A stretch of DNA of 64,000 nucleotides from Candidatus Crickella equi. GTDB lineage: Bacteria > Bacillota > Clostridia > Peptostreptococcales > Anaerovoracaceae. This document shows positions 17,864 to 25,741 of this stretch, piece by piece. The DNA is taken from assembly GCA_018064755.1 (NCBI GenBank), contig JAGHUP010000003.1, positions 62,001 to 126,000 on the forward strand, written 5' to 3'. The notes below the pieces were generated by a model, which was not told where the DNA came from, searched no databases, and saw only the letters and a program-made list of their open reading frames with translations. How positions within the stretch are numbered: the stretch's first letter is position 1; each line of letters opens with the position of its first letter. A program made the position numbers and the translations under genes.

Positions 17864-17940
17864 TGTACCTTCCAGCCCGTTCCTAAGTGGTGCATCTAAA
17901 TAAAAAATGCACCACTTAGGAACGGGCTGAGTGGTACATT
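17862..17940. repeat. Family A palindromic repeat between convergent genes
   Basis: Arms of 34 bases (17862-17895 and 17907-17940) pair with only a few mismatches around an 11-base loop. This is the longest copy. It overlaps the ppk stop (17861-17863) at one end and the stop of the minus-strand membrane protein gene (17939-17941) at the other. It therefore fills the whole convergent intergenic gap and probably ends transcripts from both sides. Confidence 0.92.
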
Positions 17941-18199
17941 ATTCATTTTCATCTTTGTTTTTGTTAGGGAAGAAGAGGACTTTGTCTTCTTCTTTTTCAT
18001 TTGCTGGATTGTAGTCATCGTCGTCTTCGACGGTGAAAGAAGCGCCATTGTTGCGGAGTTTTTTGATTAGCATTTCAAACAAATCAAAGAGTTTGTCACC
18101 GAGCTTTTTTTCGGTATCTTGAATCTCTTTTTTATTCTTAATTGAGGTGTAAATTGCTATTCCAATTATGAATAGAACTGCGATGATTATAAGTGGCAT
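17939..18199 (-). CDS. Small single-pass membrane protein with acidic tail
   Basis: The 86-residue protein has one N-terminal transmembrane segment (about 2-18), a short basic linker, an amphipathic helical part (about 30-52) and a very acidic, Lys-containing tail. No known family is recognised. The start is the ATG at 18199, four bases after a GGAGGA site; an upstream in-frame TTG overlaps that site and is rejected. A good promoter lies upstream, so expression is likely. It faces ppk tail to tail and is divergent from the NhaC-type gene. Confidence 0.75.
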   Translation of the reverse strand: MPLIIIAVLFIIGIAIYTSIKNKKEIQDTEKKLGDKLFDLFEMLIKKLRNNGASFTVEDDDDYNPANEKEEDKVLFFPNKNKDENE

Positions 18200-18230
18200 T
18201 TTGTCCTCCAAAACAATTATCTTGCACTTA

Positions 18231-18259
18231 ATTGTATACTCTAAAAATTATCACGTCAA
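18231..18259 (-). promoter_or_regulatory. Minus-strand promoter of the small membrane protein
   Basis: On the minus strand, TTGACG (18259-18254) and TACAAT (18236-18231) are separated by 17 bases. This is close to the sigma-A consensus and lies about 30 bases before the start codon. Confidence 0.7.
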
Positions 18260-18274
18260 TATTAGTTTAAATCG

Positions 18275-18303
18275 TTCAAAAACCGTTGAAATTGTGGTAT
18301 TAT
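18275..18303 (+). promoter_or_regulatory. Putative promoter of the NhaC-family gene
   Basis: TTCAAA (18275-18280) and TATTAT (18298-18303) are 17 bases apart, with TGG just before the -10 box (extended -10). A leader of about 95 bases would follow. It is divergent from the minus-strand promoter 16 bases away. Confidence 0.5.
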
Positions 18304-18407
18304 TACCATGTATGTAAAGATGGCTATTTGTGTGCAAAAAATTCCTAGAAATGCACACAAAACTATCGCATAAAAGATATAAATTATTACTAAATTGGAG
18401 GACCCAA

Positions 18408-19754
18408 ATGGAAAAGAAAAAGGCTAATGGTTTCGCGTTACTTCCTATTCTGGTCTTTCTGGTGCTGTATCTGGGTAGTGGTATTTATTTCGAGTACATT
18501 AACCCAGTAGAAGGAGGTATGGGATTCTACATCATGTCTGTTGTAGTATCCTTCGTAATTGCTCTCATCGTTGCACTAGTTCAGAACAAGGACTTAACAT
18601 TCGACGAGAAGATTCATGTATGTGCTACAGGAATCGGAGATGACAACATTACAATTATGATTTTCATCTTCTTAGTTGCTGGAGCATTCAGCGGTATCGC
18701 ATCTGCATCAGGTGGAGCAAGCAGTACTGCTTATATGTTACTGAGCATAATTCCAGTTCAGTTCGCTATCCCGGGAATCTTCCTGATTGCTTGCCTGATT
18801 TCAATGGCAATGGGAACCAGCTGTGGAACCATCACGGTCCTCGCACCTATAGCTCTTGCAATCTCGCAGTCTACAGGACTTAATCTTGCGCTTTGCATCG
18901 GTACTGTAGTTGGCGGATCAATGTTCGGAGACAACCTCTCATTCGTATCCGATACAACAATTGCTGCGACTAAGACACAGGGCGTCCCAATGCAGGCTAA
19001 GTTTAAAGCAAACTTCAAGATTGCTCTTCCTGCAGCAGCAGTTACTCTAATCGTTCTGCTGATATTCTCATTCAACAGCGGAGTTGCAGATTTCAGCATT
19101 GATTCATTCAACATCATTCAGACTATCCCATATTTCGTAGTTCTGATTGCTGCTATCTGCGGAGTTAACGTATTCGTTGCACTTGTTGGAGGAACTGTTC
19201 TGTTCTTCATTATCGGACTTCTGACAAAGTCACTGACTATTGCTACTGCGTTCAGTGCGATGGGAGATGGAACTACTGGAATGTTCGAGACACTCGTAGT
19301 TGCAATTCTGGTTGCTGCTATTGGAGCGCTGATTAAGGAGAATGGAGGATTCGAAGCTATCCTTGAGCTAATTAAGAAGTCATTCAAGGGAACTAAGGGT
19401 GGTATGCTCGGCGTTGGACTTCTGGTACTGCTGATGGATATTGCTACAGCTAACAATACAGTTGCTATCGTAGTAGCTGCACCAATTGCTAAGGACATAA
19501 GTAAAGATTATAAGATTCCAGCCAAGCAGACAGCATCACTTCTTGATACATTCTCATGTATCGGTCAGGGACTTATCCCATACGGAGCACAGCTCTTGAT
19601 TGCTGCAGGTATCGCAGGTATCTCAACACTGAAGATAATGCCATTCCTGTTCTATCAGTTTGCACTGCTGCTATCAGTTCTTTTCTTCATTGCAACTTAC
19701 AAGAAGGGCAAGGAAGTTGAAGGACATATGGCTGGTCACGGAATGGATAATTAA
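18408..19754 (+). CDS. NhaC-family Na+/H+ antiporter-like transporter
   Basis: This is a 448-residue inner-membrane protein with about eleven to twelve hydrophobic segments. The family signatures MAMGTSCGTITVLAPIA and GGSMFGDNLSFVSDTTIAATK mark the NhaC/ion-transporter superfamily. Members exchange Na+ for H+ or carry organic acids or amino acids, and the substrate cannot be assigned. A late segment MDIATANNTVAIVVAAPIAK is also family-like. The ATG at 18408 is chosen because GGAGG lies seven bases upstream; the frame is open further upstream but without a ribosome binding site. Confidence 0.8.
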   Translation: MEKKKANGFALLPILVFLVLYLGSGIYFEYINPVEGGMGFYIMSVVVSFVIALIVALVQNKDLTFDEKIHVCATGIGDDNITIMIFIFLVAGAFSGIASASGGASSTAYMLLSIIPVQFAIPGIFLIACLISMAMGTSCGTITVLAPIALAISQSTGLNLALCIGTVVGGSMFGDNLSFVSDTTIAATKTQGVPMQAKFKANFKIALPAAAVTLIVLLIFSFNSGVADFSIDSFNIIQTIPYFVVLIAAICGVNVFVALVGGTVLFFIIGLLTKSLTIATAFSAMGDGTTGMFETLVVAILVAAIGALIKENGGFEAILELIKKSFKGTKGGMLGVGLLVLLMDIATANNTVAIVVAAPIAKDISKDYKIPAKQTASLLDTFSCIGQGLIPYGAQLLIAAGIAGISTLKIMPFLFYQFALLLSVLFFIATYKKGKEVEGHMAGHGMDN

Positions 19755-19787
19755 TAATTAGAATTTTAGATCATAGGAGAAAGAGAA

Positions 19788-22700
19788 ATGTTTGAGAATT
19801 TATCAGATAAGCCGGTTGCTGAGTTTCAGAACGAACAAGTTCAGCACTGGAAAGATATAGATCTTCTTGGCCTCTGTGTCAAGGAAAGAGAAGGTTGCCC
19901 TAGCTATGTATTCTTCGAAGGACCTCCAACTGCGAATGGTAAGCCAGGCATCCACCATATGATGGCAAGAACTCTGAAAGATTCAGTTAATAGATACTGG
20001 ACTATGAAGGGTTACCAGGTTAAGAGAAAAGGTGGTTGGGATACTCACGGACTGCCTGTAGAGATTGAAGTTGAGAAGCAACTCGGTTTCAGCGGTAAGC
20101 AGGAAATCGAAAAGTACGGAATTAAGGAGTTCAATGAGAAGTGTCGTGATTCCGTATTCACATACATCCAGATGTGGGAAGACATGTCAGACAGAATGGC
20201 TTATATGGCTGATATGGAAAACCCATATGTTACTTATCACAATGACTACATTGAGACAGGTTGGTGGATTGTTAAGAACGCATTCGACAAGGGCCTCGTT
20301 TATGAAGGATATAAGATTCTGCCATACTGCCCGCGTTGCGGAACAGGACTTGCTTCACACGAAGTCGCTCAGGGTTACAAGGACATCAAGGTTAATACTT
20401 TGACTTGTAAGTTCAAGAGAAAGAATACTGAGAACGAATATTTCCTCGCATGGACAACTACTCCTTGGACTCTGGCTTCCAACATCGCTCTGACTGTAGG
20501 ACCTGACATTGATTACGTTAAGTGTCTGATGAAGTCCGGCGATAACGAAGGCAATCTGCTGTGGGTTGCTGAGTGCCAGGCTGCCAATACTTTCGGCAAC
20601 GACGAGTACGAAGTTGTTGAGAAGGTTAAGGGTAAGGACATGGAGTACTGGGAGTACGAACAGCTCGAACCATTCTGCACTCCTGAAGAAGGCAAAGCAC
20701 AGTTCATCGTAACTTGCATGGATTACGTTTCAACTGAGGATGGTACAGGTATCGTTCATACAGCACCAGCATTCGGTGAAGACGACTATCAGTGCGGACG
20801 TAAGTATAACCTCGCTGTAATTCAGCCTGTAGATGAGAAGGGCTGCTACACTGAGACTCCATGGAAGGGAAGATTCGTAATGGAAGACGGTCTGGACGTA
20901 GATATCATTAAGTATCTCGCTCAGGACGACAAGATTTTCGCTAAGATCAAAATGGAGCACGCTTATCCACACTGCTGGAGATGCGGAACTCCACTCGTAT
21001 ATTACGCAAACAAGTCTTGGTACATTGAGATGACTAAGCTGAGAGATCAGCTCGTAGCTAATAACAACACAGTTAACTGGTATCCAGACTATGTAGGTGA
21101 GAAGAGATTTGGTAACTGGCTCGAGGAAGTTAAGGACTGGGCTATCTCCAGATCAAGATATTGGGGAACACCAATTCCAGTATGGAAGTGCGAGTGCGGA
21201 CATCTGCACTGCGTAGGTTCCAGAAAACAGCTCGTTGAAGATGCAGAGCAGGATATCGATGAGACTATCGAACTGCACAGACCATACGTTGATGATGTTA
21301 CTATCAAGTGTCCAAAGTGTGGTAAGAGCATGCACAGAATTCCTGAGGTTATGGACTGCTGGTTCGACTCAGGAGCAATGCCATTCGCTCAGTGGCACTA
21401 TCCGTTTGAGAACAAGGAAAAGTTCGATGAACTCTTCCCGGCAGACTTTATCTGTGAGGGTATCGACCAGACTAGAGGTTGGTTCTACTCATTGATGGCT
21501 GTATCGACTATCGTAAAGGGTTGCGCACCATACAAGAACGTTTTGGTTAATGACTTGATTCTCGACGCTAAGGGCAAGAAGATGTCCAAGCACGTAGGTA
21601 ATACAGTTTCACCATTCGAGCAGATCGACAAGTACGGTGCAGATGCTGTTAGATGGTACCTCGTATATTCATCACCAGCATGGACTCCAACAAAGTATGA
21701 CGAAGAAGGCGTTAAGGAAGTTATCTCCAAGGTATTCTCAACTCTGAAGAACACTTATAACTTCTTCTGCCTCTATGAAAATATCGACAACGTTGATGCA
21801 GCTAAGCTCGATGTTCCATATAGCCAGAGACCTGAGCTCGACAGATGGATCATCAGCAAGTACAACAAGCTGATCAAGGATACTACTGAATCAATGGATC
21901 AGTATGACCATATGAAGACTGTAAGAGCAATCGGTGACTTTATCTCCGATGATCTCTCCAACTGGTACATTAGAAGAGCTAGAAGAAGATTCTTCGCTGA
22001 GGGACTTGAGCTTGATAAGCAGGCTGCTTATGCAACTACATATGAAGTACTCGTAGGTCTTGCTAAGATGATGGCTCCAGTAGCTCCATTTATCTCAGAT
22101 GAAATCTACACTAAGCTGACAGGCGAGAAGACAGTTCACATTGCTCACTATCCAATTGCTGATGAGTCTCTCATCGACGAGAAGGTTGAAGAGAGAATGG
22201 ATCTCGTTAAAACTCTTGTTAACCTCGGTAGAGGAACAAGAGAACAGGAGAAGCTGAAGGTTAGACAGCCTCTTGCAAGTGTAATGGTAGACGGCAAGTA
22301 TAGAAATACTATCGGAGACCTGACAGGACTGATTGAGGAAGAGCTGAACGTTAAGGAAGTTATTTTCGAGGACGATCTCGACAAGTATATGAACTTCTCA
22401 CTCAAGCCTAACTTCAGAGCAGCTGGTCCGGTATTCGGTAAGGATATCAAAGCATTCGGTGCTGCAATGGCACAGACAGATGCTAAGGCATTCATCGCTG
22501 AGCTCGCTAAGGGACCTGTTAGCATGAAGGTTGGCGAAGGTGAGTACAAGATTACTGACGAACTCGTTGACGTTAAGATTGCCGCTAAGGAAGGCTTCGT
22601 AGTAGGAATGGAGAACAATGTATTCACAATTCTGGATACAACTCTTACTCCAGAGTTGATCGAACAGGGTTATGTTCGTGAGGTTATCTCCAAGATTCAG

Positions 22701-22904
22701 CAGCTCAGAAAGCAGGCTAACTTCGAGATGATGGACGAGATCAAAATCTTCATGAATGCTGATGACGAAATTAAGGCTGCAGTTGAAGCAAACAAAGACT
22801 TCATCATGGACGAGACAATCGCTAAGAGCATCGAGTCCAAGGATGGTATCGCTGAGTTTGACATCAACGGCCACAAGACAGGCATCGCAGTTGAGAAAAT
22901 GTAA
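19788..22904 (+). CDS. ileS: Isoleucyl-tRNA synthetase, long eukaryote-like type
   Basis: This class I synthetase charges tRNA-Ile. It shows the HIGH-type motif in PPTANGKPGIHH (about 46-57), an editing domain with TTTPWTLASN, and KMSKH (598-602). Its length (1038) and the wording of these motifs match the eukaryote-like type (IleS2), which is typically insensitive to mupirocin, rather than the roughly 920-residue bacterial type. It lacks the C-terminal zinc finger of the short type. Only 33 bases separate it from the antiporter gene, so there is no room for a T-box riboswitch. A family B repeat begins two bases after the stop. Confidence 0.95.
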   Translation: MFENLSDKPVAEFQNEQVQHWKDIDLLGLCVKEREGCPSYVFFEGPPTANGKPGIHHMMARTLKDSVNRYWTMKGYQVKRKGGWDTHGLPVEIEVEKQLGFSGKQEIEKYGIKEFNEKCRDSVFTYIQMWEDMSDRMAYMADMENPYVTYHNDYIETGWWIVKNAFDKGLVYEGYKILPYCPRCGTGLASHEVAQGYKDIKVNTLTCKFKRKNTENEYFLAWTTTPWTLASNIALTVGPDIDYVKCLMKSGDNEGNLLWVAECQAANTFGNDEYEVVEKVKGKDMEYWEYEQLEPFCTPEEGKAQFIVTCMDYVSTEDGTGIVHTAPAFGEDDYQCGRKYNLAVIQPVDEKGCYTETPWKGRFVMEDGLDVDIIKYLAQDDKIFAKIKMEHAYPHCWRCGTPLVYYANKSWYIEMTKLRDQLVANNNTVNWYPDYVGEKRFGNWLEEVKDWAISRSRYWGTPIPVWKCECGHLHCVGSRKQLVEDAEQDIDETIELHRPYVDDVTIKCPKCGKSMHRIPEVMDCWFDSGAMPFAQWHYPFENKEKFDELFPADFICEGIDQTRGWFYSLMAVSTIVKGCAPYKNVLVNDLILDAKGKKMSKHVGNTVSPFEQIDKYGADAVRWYLVYSSPAWTPTKYDEEGVKEVISKVFSTLKNTYNFFCLYENIDNVDAAKLDVPYSQRPELDRWIISKYNKLIKDTTESMDQYDHMKTVRAIGDFISDDLSNWYIRRARRRFFAEGLELDKQAAYATTYEVLVGLAKMMAPVAPFISDEIYTKLTGEKTVHIAHYPIADESLIDEKVEERMDLVKTLVNLGRGTREQEKLKVRQPLASVMVDGKYRNTIGDLTGLIEEELNVKEVIFEDDLDKYMNFSLKPNFRAAGPVFGKDIKAFGAAMAQTDAKAFIAELAKGPVSMKVGEGEYKITDELVDVKIAAKEGFVVGMENNVFTILDTTLTPELIEQGYVREVISKIQQLRKQANFEMMDEIKIFMNADDEIKAAVEANKDFIMDETIAKSIESKDGIAEFDINGHKTGIAVEKM

Positions 22905-22906
22905 TT

Positions 22907-22961
22907 TTGCAACAACGGGTCAGACCTAAATTGCAAGATTGCAACAAAGGGACACACCTTG
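22907..22961. repeat. Family B palindromic repeat, direct pair
   Basis: Unit 1 (22907-22936) is TTGCAA, GGGTCAGACC, TTGCAA. After a GA spacer, unit 2 (22939-22961) begins TTGCAACAA in the same orientation and continues AGGGACACACCT. The order is direct rather than inverted as at 3864-3927. The end of unit 2 runs into the start of rlmN. Confidence 0.8.
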
Positions 22962-23978
22962 AATAATTTACTAGACTATAACATTCAAGAATTAACGACA
23001 ATTGTACAATCGTTGGGCGACAAGGCTTTCCGTGCAAAGCAGATCTTCGGATGGCTGGCGAAGGGTGCCGAGTCGTTCGACGATATGACTAATGTGCCTG
23101 CGAAGCTCCGTGAGGCTCTTGCTCAGAATTACTATATTGGCTTGCCCAAAGTAGTTGTTACTCAAGAGTCGAAGGACGACGGTACCAGAAAGTGTCTGTA
23201 TGAGTTCGCTGACGGCGCGAGAGTTGAGTCTGTATTCATGAAGTATAGCTACGGTAATTCAATCTGTATTTCATCACAGGTGGGATGCAGGATGGGTTGC
23301 AAGTTCTGTGCTTCAACATTGAATGGACTCGAGCGCAATCTGACTGCAGGCGAGATGCTCGCCGAGGTACTCCAGATGCGCAATGTTACCGGCGAGGATA
23401 TCGGGCACATTGTAATAATGGGTATAGGCGAATCGCTGGATAATTATGACAATCTGAGCAAGTTCTTAAGACTCATTCACGACGAGAAGGGATACAATCT
23501 CGGATATCGCAACATTACGATCTCAACATGTGGACTTGTTCCAATGATTGATAGATTTGGTGACGATTTCCCACAGGTTAATCTCGCGGTTTCTCTTCAT
23601 GCTCCTAATGACGAGATAAGACGCAGGACAATGCCAATTGCTAACAAGTATAGCTATGACGAATTGATTGCTTGTTGCAAGAGGTACACAGAGAAGACAG
23701 GTAGACGTATTACTTTCGAGTATACGCTGATAGATGGAGTTAACGATTCAGTTGCTAATGCTGAGGAGTTGGCAGGCCATCTTAAGGGATGGCTGACACA
23801 TGTTAATCTAATTCCACTCAACAAGGTTGAGGAAAGAGAATTTGAGACCTCTCGCAAGGATAATATTGCAAAGTTCATGCAAACACTTGAAAAGAGAGGG
23901 GTTGCGGTAACTGTAAGACGTACGCTTGGATCAGATATTGATGCCGCTTGCGGACAGTTACGCGGAAAGAACAAGTAG
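22959..23978 (+). CDS. rlmN: Dual-specificity rRNA/tRNA adenine-C2 methyltransferase RlmN
   Basis: RlmN is a radical-SAM enzyme that methylates C2 of A2503 in 23S rRNA and A37 in some tRNAs. The radical SAM cluster is C110-x3-C114-x2-C117 in QVGCRMGCKFCAST, and the conserved C-terminal catalytic Cys331 is present in DAACGQLRG. The start is TTG at 22959, since it gives the family N-terminus NNLLDYNIQELTTIVQSLG. The ribosome binding site AAGGGA lies inside the family B repeat. It is 339 residues long, standard for the family. Confidence 0.94.
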   Translation: MNNLLDYNIQELTTIVQSLGDKAFRAKQIFGWLAKGAESFDDMTNVPAKLREALAQNYYIGLPKVVVTQESKDDGTRKCLYEFADGARVESVFMKYSYGNSICISSQVGCRMGCKFCASTLNGLERNLTAGEMLAEVLQMRNVTGEDIGHIVIMGIGESLDNYDNLSKFLRLIHDEKGYNLGYRNITISTCGLVPMIDRFGDDFPQVNLAVSLHAPNDEIRRRTMPIANKYSYDELIACCKRYTEKTGRRITFEYTLIDGVNDSVANAEELAGHLKGWLTHVNLIPLNKVEEREFETSRKDNIAKFMQTLEKRGVAVTVRRTLGSDIDAACGQLRGKNK

Positions 23979-24005
23979 TTAAATCAATAATTACGAGGAA
24001 ATATT

Positions 24006-25046
24006 ATGAAAATTCTAATTGATGGAATGGGCGGAGATTACGCTCCAGAAGAAATTGTTAAGGGTGCAATCAAAGCTGCCAAGGAAATTGATGAGAAGAT
24101 CTTAATCATCGGCAGAGAGTCGCAAATTAAGCTGTATCTGGACAAGTATAAGTATCGTGGCAAGAATATTGAGATTGTAAATGCCAGCGAGGTTATTACT
24201 AACGATGAGCATCCAGCTATGGCTATTAAGAGAAAGAAGGACAGCTCAATCGTTAAGGGCATGAATATGCTGAAAGAGGGAGAAGCAGACGTATTCATCT
24301 CTGCTGGTAGCACTGGTGCGCTACTTTCAGGTGCGCTTCTGCTGCTGGGCCGTATCAAGGGCATTAAGAGACCTGCAATTGCTGCATGGTTCCCTAAGAT
24401 CGGACAGAATGATCAGACTTTGTTACTGGACTGTGGGGCTAACGCTGACTGCAAGCCTGAGTATCTCTATCAGTTCGGAATGATGGGTAGCATTTTCGTT
24501 CATTGCATCAAGGGTATTGATAAGCCTGTAGTTAAACTGCTGAACGTTGGTGCTGAGGATGCCAAGGGCGATGAACTGCACAAAACCGCTTTCGATATGC
24601 TGAGAGATAGTAAAGCTAATTTCTGTGGCAATATCGAGGGAAGAGACATTGTATTTGGCGGAGCTGACGTAGTTGTTGCTGATGGATTCTCAGGAAATGT
24701 CTTCCTGAAGAGTTCAGAGGGAGTTGCGCTGTGCTTGATGGATATGATTAAGTCTAAACTCACAGAGGGCGTTGCAGCCAAAGCGGGCGCAGTTCTTGCA
24801 TATGGCAAACTTAAGGATATTAAGAGCGAGTTCGACTATGCAGATGCTGGTGGAGCTCCAATTCTGGGAGTTAAGGGTGCTGTTCTTAAGATTCATGGCA
24901 ACTCCAAGGAAAAGGAAGTATATTGGGCAATTAAGAAGGCTATTCCTTATGTACAGAAGGATGTTACTGGAATGATTGCACAAGCAATTATGGATGATGA
25001 AATCAATCAGGAATCAGCTGAAGAAATCATCAGAAACGAAATGTAG
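24006..25046 (+). CDS. plsX: Phosphate acyltransferase PlsX
   Basis: PlsX converts acyl-ACP to acyl-phosphate for phospholipid synthesis, supplying PlsY, which is encoded 6 kb downstream. The protein begins MKILIDGMGGDYAPEEIVKGA and carries AFISAGSTGALLSGA-like and VVVADGFSGNVFLK motifs. At 346 residues it is full length. A GAGGAAAT site precedes the ATG. The acpP gene often found between plsX and rnc is absent; rnc starts two bases after the stop. Confidence 0.95.
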   Translation: MKILIDGMGGDYAPEEIVKGAIKAAKEIDEKILIIGRESQIKLYLDKYKYRGKNIEIVNASEVITNDEHPAMAIKRKKDSSIVKGMNMLKEGEADVFISAGSTGALLSGALLLLGRIKGIKRPAIAAWFPKIGQNDQTLLLDCGANADCKPEYLYQFGMMGSIFVHCIKGIDKPVVKLLNVGAEDAKGDELHKTAFDMLRDSKANFCGNIEGRDIVFGGADVVVADGFSGNVFLKSSEGVALCLMDMIKSKLTEGVAAKAGAVLAYGKLKDIKSEFDYADAGGAPILGVKGAVLKIHGNSKEKEVYWAIKKAIPYVQKDVTGMIAQAIMDDEINQESAEEIIRNEM

Positions 25047-25048
25047 TA

Positions 25049-25741
25049 ATGGTTAATTACGATAGACTGGAAAAGAAAATAGGATACAGTTTCAAGGATA
25101 AGGATCTACTTAAAACTGCACTTACTCACAGCTCTTATGCCAGTGAGCACAAAATGAATTATGAGCTCAATAATGAGAGGCTCGAGTTCATTGGTGATGC
25201 ATATCTGGATGCTGTTATAGGACATAAGCTCTTCGATATCATGAAGACGTCGCATGAGGGTGTTCTATCCAGAAACAGGGCTGATGTTGTAAGGGAAGAG
25301 TCCCTCGCAGATATTGCACGTAAGATTAATCTTGGCGATTATCTCAATCTTGGCAAGGGCGAGGAACTTAATGGCGGCAGAAACAAGGATTCGATCTTAT
25401 CGGATGCTTTCGAGGCACTACTCGGCGCTGTCATTCTTGACAGCGGTTTTGGCCAGTGTGAGAAGATTGTATTGGAACTGTTCGCAGATAAGATTCAGCT
25501 GGCTGTTGATGGTAAGCTGAATAAGGATTACAAATCCAGACTACAGGAAAAACTCCAGGAGAAATATCGTAGCGTTAAGATTAGTTATGTACTGACTTCC
25601 ACAAGTGGTCCAGATCACGACAAAACTTTCAATGTTCAGGTCGAGATGGATGGCAAGGTACTAGGAAGCGGAACAGGTAAGAGCAAAGCTAAAGCTGAAC
25701 AGGCTGCAGCCAAGGAAGTACTGTCGAAGGGAGACATATAA
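25049..25741 (+). CDS. rnc: Ribonuclease III
   Basis: RNase III cuts double-stranded RNA in rRNA and mRNA processing. The catalytic domain carries NERLEFIGDAYLDAVIG (about 43-59) and the second acidic cluster DAFEALLGAVILDSG. A double-stranded RNA-binding domain follows, with YKSRLQEKLQEKYR and the ending GSGTGKSKAKAEQAAAKEVL. The length of 230 is normal. The stop is directly followed by the GTG start of smc. Confidence 0.96.
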   Translation: MVNYDRLEKKIGYSFKDKDLLKTALTHSSYASEHKMNYELNNERLEFIGDAYLDAVIGHKLFDIMKTSHEGVLSRNRADVVREESLADIARKINLGDYLNLGKGEELNGGRNKDSILSDAFEALLGAVILDSGFGQCEKIVLELFADKIQLAVDGKLNKDYKSRLQEKLQEKYRSVKISYVLTSTSGPDHDKTFNVQVEMDGKVLGSGTGKSKAKAEQAAAKEVLSKGDI

